NCBI GenBank assembly: GCA_934183185.1
Contig: CAKPSO010000007.1
Location: 1-51,392 of the forward strand
DNA length: 51,392 bases
Direction: 5' to 3'
Source of the DNA: an uncultured Bacilli bacterium
GTDB taxonomy: Bacteria > Bacillota_I > Bacilli_A > RF39 > UBA660
Below, piece by piece: positions 1-7,845 of this stretch (its first letter is position 1; every line of letters starts with the position of its first letter). A program made the translations under genes and the position numbers. The notes beneath the pieces were generated by a model. It saw only the letters and a program-made list of their open reading frames with translations. It did no database searches and was not told where the DNA came from.

Positions 1-52
1 GAATTTAATGTTATAATATAGTTAGTTAATAGTTATTACTAACTATTTCTGT

Positions 53-119
53 TGCCCTAGAAGTTGTTCTACTTCTTTCATTAGGGCACCAGATTGATTG
101 ATACTCGAACTTTTCGAGT
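53..119. other. Structured element with two hairpins
   Basis: An outer stem TGCCCTA (53-59) pairs with TAGGGCA (82-88) and encloses an inner stem GAAGT (60-64)/ACTTC (71-75). A second perfect hairpin, ACTCGAA/TTCGAGT with loop CTT, lies at 103-119. It sits in the 245-base stretch before the first gene, which shows no convincing ORF. The pairing is directly visible; the role is unknown. It could be a small RNA, a decayed leader, or an intergenic repeat. No known riboswitch consensus was recognised. Confidence 0.35.
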
Positions 120-245
120 TTAAGTAATAAATGCTAACTAGAAATAACCAACAAAAAATCATAATAATCTAGAATTATAAGAATAATTAAATTTATGACA
201 AATGGAAATATGTTACAATATTTATGAAACTTTATGGGGGTATTT

Positions 246-1076
246 ATGAATGTAAATCAAATTTTAAGTTGTTTATCTGAACAAGATATAAAAGATTATA
301 AAGAAAATGCAATTGAAATGGAAACATTTGCAGGTCAAAGTTTAGATGATATAGTTATTAAATTAGAAAAGTTTAGAGGACAAGGTAAGTTAAATTATTA
401 TGCAAATTTTAATGGGATAAAACTTTATTCTTTAGATGTAACTATGGATGGTGCTTTTAAACAATGTTTAAATTGTACTAGAAAAACATGGTTAAAAAGA
501 GAAAAAAGATGGTTGGAAGAATCTAGAACACAAATTGAAAAATGGAAAAAAGAAGCACAAGAAAAACTTTCTACTTGGATAGGGGAAGGAAAAAAATATA
601 TTCATCCTGAAAAATTTTTAAGTTGGGAAAAAACTTGTATTGCTTCCGCAAATGGTAGTTATAGTGGTTTAGAAGTTGAAAAAGCATTAGAAATTATGCA
701 AATGTTAGAAGAAGGAAAATTATTTAAAGAAATAAAAGAAAAAGTACAAAGTGATGGACATAGTGGAATGACTTATTCTATAACAATGAATATAGTTTTA
801 TTATATGCTAATCGTGGACCCGCATTGTTTAAATTTATGAATCGTAGATATTGTTATAAAGAAGGGAAAAAGTATATTCAAAAAATAGAAGAAATTAACA
901 AAAAATTAGCTATGGGTTATAAATATGATGAGGTAATAGAAAGTTTAAAAGAGCATAAAATTATGGATATTTCAATTTCTTTGCATTTATATGAAGATTT
1001 TTATGATGAACATATTGAATACTATGAAAATTATTATAAAGGAACAATCTTAATTGATGAAAGAAACTTTTTTTAA
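246..1076 (+). CDS. Unknown protein, probably the 5' part of an interrupted gene
   Basis: I do not recognise this 276-residue protein. The start is ATG 246 rather than ATG 234, because GGGGG (236-240) then sits 5 bases upstream as a ribosome site. An extended -10 (TG-T-TACAAT, 211-219) precedes it. The product is rich in Lys, Glu, Tyr and Trp, has no signal peptide or membrane segment, and has a charged helical stretch around residues 85-115. The frame ends at TAA 1074-1076 but continues open in the same frame to 1496 with similar composition and no start codon near the junction. The original gene was therefore probably about 416 codons and is split by one nonsense codon. Confidence 0.5.
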   Translation: MNVNQILSCLSEQDIKDYKENAIEMETFAGQSLDDIVIKLEKFRGQGKLNYYANFNGIKLYSLDVTMDGAFKQCLNCTRKTWLKREKRWLEESRTQIEKWKKEAQEKLSTWIGEGKKYIHPEKFLSWEKTCIASANGSYSGLEVEKALEIMQMLEEGKLFKEIKEKVQSDGHSGMTYSITMNIVLLYANRGPALFKFMNRRYCYKEGKKYIQKIEEINKKLAMGYKYDEVIESLKEHKIMDISISLHLYEDFYDEHIEYYENYYKGTILIDERNFF

Positions 1077-1496
1077 GGAATTTTAGGTAGTGATGAATAT
1101 ATCGCGGGTCAAATTTTAGAAAATGGATGTATTTCATTAGCAACTTTTTGTAATTATAAAAGACCTTCTCATTATTATGGAATTAGTCAAGATAATAAAA
1201 TAAATGCTAGACATGAGGTTTATTCAATATCACAAGGTGTAATAGATGTGGGAAGAGTAAGAATTGGCCTTTCTGATTCTGATAAGGATTATACGGATGA
1301 AATAGCTATAGAAGAAAAGATAGAAGAATTAAAAAGCTATTTTGATGAAGATATTAAGAATATATGTGATTGGTTTTATCGAAATTTTGATTCTGAATTT
1401 CAAAGAAGTATTTTTATGATAAGAGAAGGATTAAATCAAAGATTAGTAAATGCAATAGGAAATCAGGTTGAGCAAAAATCATTAGGAGAAAATTAA
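1077..1496 (+). pseudogene. In-frame continuation of the preceding ORF after a stop
   Basis: Immediately after TAA 1074-1076 the same frame stays open for 139 codons to TAA 1494-1496. The only in-frame start-like codon is GTG 1248, which has no ribosome site, so independent translation is unlikely. The translated segment is compositionally coherent (charged, helical C-terminal part with a run of Glu/Asp/Lys), as expected for the 3' half of a real gene. The simplest reading is one nonsense mutation in a single gene spanning 246-1496. Stop-codon readthrough or a sequencing error are alternatives. No family was recognised. Confidence 0.5.
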
Positions 1497-1518
1497 GGAC
1501 CAATATTAAAGAAAACAA

Positions 1519-1545
1519 GAAAGTATGATAAAATACTTTCTTTTT
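1519..1545 (+). terminator. Rho-independent terminator
   Basis: Perfect 8-bp stem GAAAGTAT (1519-1526) / ATACTTTC (1533-1540), loop GATAAA, followed by TTTTT. It closes the interrupted unknown gene at 246-1496. Confidence 0.8.
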
Positions 1546-1683
1546 GTTTTGCTAATGTGTATAATGTAAGTAGTTAGTAAGTTTATTACCTGCTATCATC
1601 TTTTTGCTTAGGAGTTGTTAGACCTGTACTTTACTGGCACCACTAAAGAATCTGTTCGAATTATCTGGACTTTATGTACATTT

Positions 1684-1709
1684 TCAGTCTGAAATATGAC
1701 TGATTTTTG
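1684..1709 (+). terminator. Terminator-like hairpin in a gene-free stretch
   Basis: Stem TCAGTC (1684-1689) / GACTGA (1698-1703) followed by TTTTTG. It stands alone in the gap 1546-1768, downstream of a GC-richer patch (about 1603-1660) that shares short words with the element at 53-119 (GTTGTT, GGCACCA, TCGAA). It may end a small RNA or be the expression platform of a leader for the broken nucleoside hydrolase. No riboswitch class was recognised. Confidence 0.4.
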
Positions 1710-1768
1710 TTGATGTAATAATCTAAAAAAAGTGAATTTAGTGTATAATTATAGTAGAAGGTGGTAAT

Positions 1769-2610
1769 ATGAAAAAAGTTATTTTAGATACAGATACCGC
1801 AAACGAATCTGATGATTATTTTGTTTTAGCCTATTTTTTAAAAAATAAGAATTTATTTGATGTGAAAGCTATAACACTTGCACCGCTTAGGACAGATGTA
1901 TATTAGAAAAATGTTTCGGACTCTATTGACAATAGTTATAATGCTGCATGTACAATTTTTGATTATTTAAATATTAATGATAAATCTATAATATATAAGG
2001 GAAGTAGAGATTATATATGCAATGGATATAGTGAAGAAAGTTCTGCTGTAAAAAAAATAATAGAAATAGCTAAAACAAATGATAAGGTATATATTGAGTA
2101 TAGGATGTTTAACTAATGTTGCATTAGCCATAAAAAAAGCTCCTGAAATTATTAACCATATAGAGGTTATCTGGTTGGGAACAAATTTTTTGTTCGGACC
2201 TAATTCGGATTTCAATTTTATATAAGATGTTGAAGCAGTAAAGATAGTGTTTAAATCAGAAGTCAAATTAACAATAATTCCATGTTCACCAATAGCTTCG
2301 AATTTAATGGTATCTATATATGAACTTAATTAATGCAGAAATTGGTGGTAAAAATGAATTATGCGATTACTTATGTGAAAAATTTTATAATAGATTATAT
2401 GGACCGACAAAAAGATGGCCATTGTGGGATATATCAGTAATTGCGTATATGATAAATGATGAGTGGTTTAGTACAATGGAAATAAGTTGTCCATACATTA
2501 AAGATGATAATACTTTTATTTTGGAAAAAGGTAATCATAAAGTCAAATTTGTTAACTATTTAAATGCAAATTCAATGTTAGAAAATTTATTTGAAACTTT
2601 AAAAAGATAA
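1769..2610 (+). pseudogene. Inosine-uridine nucleoside hydrolase, decayed
   Basis: Once encoded an IunH-family ribonucleoside hydrolase (purine/pyrimidine salvage). The N-terminus begins MKKVILDTDTANESDD, matching the family's DTD...ND calcium/ribose site. A middle segment GCLTNVALAIKKAPEI and a C-terminal segment PLWDISVIAYMINDEWF are also typical. Lesions seen: TAG at 1904-1906; a frameshift near 2100 (frame of 1769 to frame of 2103); TAA at 2223-2225; another frameshift near 2316 into the frame of the open stretch 2320-2610. A -10 TATAAT (1744-1749) and a ribosome site AAGGTGG remain upstream. With at least four lesions it cannot make a working enzyme. Confidence 0.85.
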
Positions 2611-2684
2611 AGTATAATTGTAGATAATTAAATTATTTTTATCAAATTGATACCAAATCTGAATCCTTTGAAATAATATAAAAA

Positions 2685-2720
2685 CTACTCTCAAAACTAA
2701 ATTGAAAGTAGCTTTATTTT
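2685..2720 (+). terminator. Terminator after nucleoside hydrolase relic
   Basis: Stem CTACTCTCAA (2685-2694) / TTGAAAGTAG (2702-2711) with one mismatch, then CTTTATTTT. The rest of the gap to 2946 shows only a possible -10 TACAAT shortly before the next gene's AAGGAG ribosome site. Confidence 0.6.
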
Positions 2721-2946
2721 GCCAATTTAATAAGTTAATAGAACCAACATTATAAAAGAATTAATATGACTGAGTTAATTATAATAAGTGATGTTTGAGA
2801 GTATAAAAAATTATATATTGATTAAACAGAATAATCTTAAGTATATGTTTAAAAAATTTATTATAAAATTAGTCATTTTAACTTTAATGATTGTATTATA
2901 AGTCCTTTTAGTGTACAATATCCGTAAATAAAAAGGAGCAATTTTT

Positions 2947-3882
2947 ATGAAAGATTTTGAAGGTATATTAAATAGTGCACTAGATAGATGTGATGGTAAA
3001 ATCGTATATGATGAGGCGTTTAATAAGAACTTTTCCGAAATATATCCTTTTACAACTGAAAATATAAATGGTTATATAGATACTTTTAATCTAAATAATA
3101 AAAAATTATTTACAGTTGGTTCTTCTGGCGATCAAGTGTTAAATGCTATTTGTAGAAATTGTTATGATATAACTGTATTGGATATAAATCCATATACTAA
3201 ATTTTATTATTATTTGAAGGTTGCTGGAATTATACAATTATCAAAGCATGAATTTCTCGAATTTTTTAGATATAAAGATTATCCAAAAGTATTTGAAGAC
3301 AATAATAATGTTTTTAATAAAGAATATTATGAAGAATTAAAGACTACATTGAGATTATTAGATTATGAATCATATATATTTTGGGATGAATTATTTAATA
3401 CATATTCAGGAAGACAAATAAGGAATGGACTATTTTCAATGGATGAAGACAGGACATGTGTAATAGAAGAGGCGAATATATATTTAAATAATCAGAGTTA
3501 CGAAGGATTAAAAAACAAATTGAAAAGCGTAAATCCAAATTTTATAATTGGAGATATTTTTAAAGAAGAATTATTAGAATTATATGATGTTATTTGGTTA
3601 TCTAATATTGGTACATATTTATCAAGACATTTTCTTAAAATAATGATTGATAAAATGGATAGAATATTGAAAAATAGCGGTATGCTATTAATAACGTATT
3701 TATCTCAAACAGTTTCAACAACTAAATATAAAGAAGATTGGAACCCAATATATGATTTAGAAAAGACATTAGCAATTTTAGAAAAGTATAATCCTGAATT
3801 TATTTCATTTAAGGGGGTTAAGGGAATAAAATTTGGTGAAGAAAGTATTAAAGATTCAGTATTAGTGTATAGGAAACAATAA
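2947..3882 (+). CDS. DUF3419-like SAM-binding protein
   Basis: 311 residues. The segment at about residues 55-90 (LFTVGSSGDQVLNAICRNC, then ITVLDINPYTKF) matches motif I and the acidic motif II of a class I SAM-dependent Rossmann domain, in the wording typical of DUF3419 proteins. That family includes BtaA-type 3-amino-3-carboxypropyl transferases of betaine-lipid synthesis. A later segment (about 215-250) resembles the motif V/VI region with a conserved isolated Asp-Val-Ile-Trp-Leu. No signal peptide or membrane helix. The ribosome site AAGGAG fixes the ATG. It stands alone between two relic genes, which suggests an accessory gene. The family assignment is moderate; the substrate is unknown. 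Confidence 0.6.
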   Translation: MKDFEGILNSALDRCDGKIVYDEAFNKNFSEIYPFTTENINGYIDTFNLNNKKLFTVGSSGDQVLNAICRNCYDITVLDINPYTKFYYYLKVAGIIQLSKHEFLEFFRYKDYPKVFEDNNNVFNKEYYEELKTTLRLLDYESYIFWDELFNTYSGRQIRNGLFSMDEDRTCVIEEANIYLNNQSYEGLKNKLKSVNPNFIIGDIFKEELLELYDVIWLSNIGTYLSRHFLKIMIDKMDRILKNSGMLLITYLSQTVSTTKYKEDWNPIYDLEKTLAILEKYNPEFISFKGVKGIKFGEESIKDSVLVYRKQ

Positions 3883-3961
3883 TAAAAATTATTTAAATTA
3901 ATAGTGTACTTGATTCATATAAATTATTTACTAAAAAATTATAGATATATAGGACAATGAT

Positions 3962-4400
3962 TTAATTTTTTATTTCAAAATTATTATTTGATAAAGTATT
4001 AGCAACCATAATATTAAAATTACCATTTTTTTCAATACTTAAATAATTAGTCAGATAAAAGTTATTGTTTAAATAGAAATTTAGTCTTTTTTTCTTAACA
4101 TATAATCACTAAAATTGGTATCTACTTCGTCTATATTAAGATAAATGATCTTGTTAGTATTTCATTTAAAAAACATTTTAATAACTTACTTCCATATCCT
4201 GAATTTCTCATTTGTGTATGTTATAAATTATTAGTTAAAACGTCTAAAGAATAAATAGTGATTTTTAAAGAATGTTAGGTATTTCATATAAAGTATTTGA
4301 TTAACTTGATTATTACGGACAATGGAGATTAATTAGTTGCTATCATATAATGAATCTCGTTAAAAGCTCTAAAATACTTTAGTTATTATGGATGTTGAAT
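3962..4400 (-). pseudogene. GNAT N-acetyltransferase relic
   Basis: The 730-base gap between 3883 and 4620 holds no intact ORF, but the reverse strand encodes clear GNAT fragments. Reading leftward: IYSLDVLTNN, a stop, then TQMRNSGYGSKLLKCF, which carries the acetyl-CoA pyrophosphate-binding Q/R-x-x-G-x-G/A motif. After a frameshift comes IYLNIDEVDTNFSDYMLRKK, then a 7-A run with a one-base shift, then LNFYLNNNFYLTNY and a terminal TAA (3962-3964). The NFYLNNNF segment is the usual beta-bulge end of the fold. Several internal stops and at least two frameshifts show decay. The 5' limit is approximate. Confidence 0.7.
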
Positions 4401-4620
4401 AAATTTTGTATGAAAATAAAAAATAGAAACAAAAAATGAAATGATCTGATAAAAAATAAATGAGGAAAATAGTAATGAAAATTTTACTCTGTGCAAAAGA
4501 GCTATATTAACTTTGTTATTTTACTTTATCATAAAATGGTTACAAATTTTAATTAAAACTATTTACATAGAAATGAATATAGTATATAATATCGGTTAAG
4601 TTTTATGGGAGTTGATTATT

Positions 4621-5019
4621 ATGCTAAAAAATAGTATCTATATTGGTAATATTAATATTGTCGAAAATGGAACAATCAAGTTATATCAAAATACTAGTCC
4701 ATTATTGTTATTAAGAAATGGAAATTATGTAAATTTAGAATGGATTACTTCTTTAAAAGATTATTTGAAACTTTATAAAGGTATGATAACCGGCAATTAT
4801 GACAAAAAATTAGTTATAAGTAGTAAGATTCCTCAAAATGGGATATATGTTGATGAAGCTTCTTTGATTCCATATTATAATGAAAGTGATAAGAAATTAG
4901 TTAGTATTAATAGAGTAAATAAAGATATAATGCTTGATCCTAGAATTCCAAGAGGTATTGATTACCAAACTGATGGAACAACGGTAATGTATGTTCGCAG
5001 AAAAAATCTTCAAAAATAA
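4621..5019 (+). CDS. Unknown small protein
   Basis: 132 residues from ATG 4621, chosen over the in-frame TTG 4612 because GGGAG (4607-4611) is 9 bases upstream of the ATG. No transmembrane segment or signal peptide is apparent; it looks like a small mainly beta protein with many Ile, Asn, Tyr and Lys, and a C-terminal basic tail ending in RRKNLQK. I do not recognise a family. It has its own strong terminator and is monocistronic at the edge of the decayed accessory stretch. Confidence 0.55.
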   Translation: MLKNSIYIGNINIVENGTIKLYQNTSPLLLLRNGNYVNLEWITSLKDYLKLYKGMITGNYDKKLVISSKIPQNGIYVDEASLIPYYNESDKKLVSINRVNKDIMLDPRIPRGIDYQTDGTTVMYVRRKNLQK

Positions 5020-5069
5020 TAATTTTTAATATCTTTTAAAAATGTGTTTTGCGCTACTAATTAATTATT

Positions 5070-5093
5070 CGAGCCATTTTGGCTTGTTTTTTT
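5070..5093 (+). terminator. Rho-independent terminator
   Basis: CGAGCC (5070-5075) / GGCTTG (5081-5086), loop ATTTT, followed by seven T. Confidence 0.8.
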
Positions 5094-5203
5094 ATTTAAA
5101 TAAATATTTAAGTTAAAACTAGATGATTTTTTGTTTAGTATATGTATTTTTTTATAAATTTGATATAATAGTGATAGTTAAATTTACAGGAGGTAGTGGT
5201 TAT

Positions 5204-6136
5204 ATGAGATTAAATTATCCAATAGTATATGCATTAATGCCTATATCAGAACAAGTTGGTTGGTATCATGGATTAAATGAATTAGAAAGGGAATATGCAG
5301 ATGTCTGTTATATAGTATCGAAGGCTTATTTAATTAGTGAAAAAGTTATATATGCTGGTTCTGGTGAAAGAAAAAATGTATATGAAGTTGTATTCCCGTA
5401 TGGGCAATATAATTTTGAATGGCGTTATCAAGAACCTTCTTATAACTTTAATAATGAATGTGTAAATTCAACCTATGTTGATGCTATCTTTGATTCGTAT
5501 CAATTGGCTCTTGAATATAAATCTGAGATTAATCAAAAGGTACTTGAAAAAATTTGGCAAAATAATTCTTTCTCTACTACTGCTGATATGGATGAATGTG
5601 AGATTGAATTTACAGAAAAACTAAATAAATATGAATTGCTGGAAAAACAGATTTTAACTAATATGTCATATCTAGATAATAAAAATAATAAAGTACTTGA
5701 TTATATGATTATGTCTAATGGTAGAATTTTGCGATTAAACTTGTATGAATTTATATCTGTTTTTAGTGGCACAAAATATTTAGTTAATTCTATTACCAGA
5801 GAACAGTATGATCTCGCTTCTTCCAAATTATTATCAGAAAAGCGATTAAAATCGTGGTCAGTATCTCCGGTATTATTAAGTGATGGTAATATTTCTAGGG
5901 TTATAAATAATGAGAAAAAGGAATGCTATTATTTTGATAATGTAATAGATGGCTTGAAATATAGTAAGGATATTCCTTCAGTTAAAGCTGAGGAACTAGC
6001 CGATTTAGGTATTGATACTATTATTATTTATACGACTGAGACAGCTAATGATATTATTGAAAGCTATAAAAATTTAGATAGTATAAAATTATTAAATTTA
6101 GAAAATAATAAATGTTTAGTTAAAAGAAAAAAATAA
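5204..6136 (+). CDS. Unknown 310-residue protein
   Basis: Start ATG 5204 is set by AGGAGG at 5188-5193; the upstream in-frame ATG at 5123 would place the -10 TATAAT (5164-5169) inside the gene and has no ribosome site. The N-terminal ~90 residues are rich in Tyr, Trp and Glu. Residues around 125-170 are helical and charged. The C-terminus contains an alternating hydrophobic strand (LGIDTIIIYTT). No membrane segment or catalytic motif was recognised. It is monocistronic with its own terminator. Function unknown. Confidence 0.6.
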   Translation: MRLNYPIVYALMPISEQVGWYHGLNELEREYADVCYIVSKAYLISEKVIYAGSGERKNVYEVVFPYGQYNFEWRYQEPSYNFNNECVNSTYVDAIFDSYQLALEYKSEINQKVLEKIWQNNSFSTTADMDECEIEFTEKLNKYELLEKQILTNMSYLDNKNNKVLDYMIMSNGRILRLNLYEFISVFSGTKYLVNSITREQYDLASSKLLSEKRLKSWSVSPVLLSDGNISRVINNEKKECYYFDNVIDGLKYSKDIPSVKAEELADLGIDTIIIYTTETANDIIESYKNLDSIKLLNLENNKCLVKRKK

Positions 6137-6147
6137 TTAAATTAAAT

Positions 6148-6178
6148 ACTTGCTCAGTAATTGAGTAGGTGTTTTTTC
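6148..6178 (+). terminator. Rho-independent terminator
   Basis: ACTTGCTCA (6148-6156) pairs fully, with two G-T wobbles, with TGAGTAGGT (6162-6170), loop GTAAT, then GTTTTTT. Confidence 0.8.
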
Positions 6179-6255
6179 TTTTACTTGAAAAATTATTTTA
6201 GTATTATTCTATTTTTATGTTATACTTTTAGTAGCAGTATTATAGAGAGGATATT

Positions 6256-6870
6256 ATGCAAGAATTTATTTTGTCTATTATGAATCAATTTGGCTATTTT
6301 GGAGTATTTTTTATGATAGCCATTGAAAATATTTTTCCACCTATACCATCAGAAGTTATACTTTTATTTGGTGGCTTTATGACTACCTATACTAACTTAA
6401 ATATTCTAATGATGGTAATATCTGCTACTTTAGGTTCCTTGTTTGGAGCTTTATTACTTTACTATGTTGGTAAAATCTTTAATAAAGAAAAATTAAAAAA
6501 GATTGTATCTGGTAAAGTTGGTAGAATGTTGAGACTAAAAACTACGGATATTGATAAAGCTGATAATTGGTTTGATACTAAAGGTAACAAAACTGTTTTC
6601 TTTTGTAGGTTTATTCCTTTGGTTAGAAGTTTAATATCTATTCCTGCTGGTATGTCTGAAATGCCTATTTGTAGGTTTATTGTTTATACATTATTTGGTT
6701 CATTAATTTGGAATATAGTTTTAATCGTTTTAGGATCTATAGTAGGTGAAAATTGGACTTCTATTTTAAATGTTTTAAATACATATTCACATGTAGTAGT
6801 TATTATTTTGATTATTATATTTATATCGTTAATATGGTTATTTTATAGTAAAAGAAGAAATAATAAGTGA
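6256..6870 (+). CDS. DedA family membrane protein
   Basis: 204 residues with four to five hydrophobic segments and the family hallmarks: an N-terminal re-entrant stretch ENIFPPIPSEVIL and a central FFCRFIPLVRSLISIPAG, which carries the conserved Arg/Pro residues. DedA/SNARE-associated proteins act in the cytoplasmic membrane; some flip undecaprenyl phosphate or phospholipids and help maintain proton motive force. Length is typical. An extended -10 (TG-T-TATACT, 6218-6226) and a GAGAGGAT ribosome site lie upstream. It is followed 16 bases later by licD and is probably co-transcribed with it, consistent with an envelope-polymer role. The exact lipid substrate cannot be told. Confidence 0.85.
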   Translation: MQEFILSIMNQFGYFGVFFMIAIENIFPPIPSEVILLFGGFMTTYTNLNILMMVISATLGSLFGALLLYYVGKIFNKEKLKKIVSGKVGRMLRLKTTDIDKADNWFDTKGNKTVFFCRFIPLVRSLISIPAGMSEMPICRFIVYTLFGSLIWNIVLIVLGSIVGENWTSILNVLNTYSHVVVIILIIIFISLIWLFYSKRRNNK

Positions 6871-6886
6871 TTTTTTGGAGGTTAGT

Positions 6887-7777
6887 ATGGATGATAGTCG
6901 TATTTTAGATAGAGATGATTATTTATTAAAGGAATTGCCTAATGGTAAGAGAATTATGGTTCGTGATTTACAGTTAGAAGTTTTATCAGTAATGGATGAA
7001 ATAGCTCGTGTTTGTGATAAGAATAATATACCATATATGTTAATTGCTGGTAGTGCTTTAGGAATAGTAAATTATAAAGGATTTATACCATGGGATGATG
7101 ATATGGATGTTTCAGTGCCTATTGAGTATTGGGATAAGTTTATTGTGGCAATGAAGAATGATTTGGGTGATGATTTCTATTTTGATTCATATGAAATTGA
7201 TAAAAAATATAATACTATATCTGGGCCTTGGATGAAGGTTAGAAAAAAAAATACATATATTGAAGAAGTTAATGTACTACTTAAGAATAGATGTAAAAGG
7301 GGGGATGGAGTTTTTGTTGATGTCATTCCATATGGTGGTATTGCCCAAAATAAATTTATAGATGAACTTGAGAGAACGTTAGTAAAAATAAATATGTTAT
7401 TTATTGTTTTATTTGATAATCTGCATATTAATCCAGTTTTATTTAAAAGCTTTGTTTATTGGTTTAGTAAAAAATGTCATTATTGGCATCGCAACAGTAA
7501 ATATGTTTCACAACCAGTTTCTGTTCCTTGGGAAAAATTTCTAAAAGAACCAGTTTTTTTAAGGGATGATGTTTATCCACTTAAGAAATATTCTTTTGAA
7601 GGACGTATTTTTACATCATATAATAATATCGAAAAGATACTTAAGGAATGGTATGGCCAAAATTGTCTAAAGAAATGGGATGGAAAAAAATGGGTAGAAA
7701 CATTGCCTGTTCAAAAAAGAAAACCTAAGCATATTAAAGATATTAATTTAGATGGAGATAAACCTTTAAAAGATTAG
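6887..7777 (+). CDS. LicD family phosphotransferase
   Basis: 296 residues from ATG 6887, where GGAGG (6877-6881) is 5 bases upstream; the in-frame TTG 6875 overlaps that site. The segment AGSALGIVNYKGFIPWDDDM is the LicD/Fukutin-related nucleotidyltransferase core, with the Asp-Asp-Asp-Met-Asp metal-binding cluster. Family members transfer phosphocholine or related phospho-groups onto teichoic acid or cell-surface glycans. The protein is cytoplasmic, without a signal peptide. The C-terminus (KYSFEGRIFTSYNNIEKIL) also fits LicD, where the substrate loop lies near the end. It follows dedA closely, suggesting a two-gene envelope unit. The transferred group is not predictable. Confidence 0.85.
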   Translation: MDDSRILDRDDYLLKELPNGKRIMVRDLQLEVLSVMDEIARVCDKNNIPYMLIAGSALGIVNYKGFIPWDDDMDVSVPIEYWDKFIVAMKNDLGDDFYFDSYEIDKKYNTISGPWMKVRKKNTYIEEVNVLLKNRCKRGDGVFVDVIPYGGIAQNKFIDELERTLVKINMLFIVLFDNLHINPVLFKSFVYWFSKKCHYWHRNSKYVSQPVSVPWEKFLKEPVFLRDDVYPLKKYSFEGRIFTSYNNIEKILKEWYGQNCLKKWDGKKWVETLPVQKRKPKHIKDINLDGDKPLKD

Positions 7778-7845
7778 TATTTTCTTCTTCTAAAATTTAA
7801 TCTTGTGTGATAGAATTAATTAGGGTACAGAGAGGTGGCTAACTT

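Noticed and set aside
1615..1625. GTTAGAC word resembling an integron attC core
   Set aside because: No matching RYYYAAC partner with palindromic arms and no integrase; chance occurrence in AT-rich DNA.
4470..4511. Short ORF starting MRKIVMKILLCAKELY
   Set aside because: Too short, ends quickly, and lies in the relic-filled gap; not distinguishable from chance.
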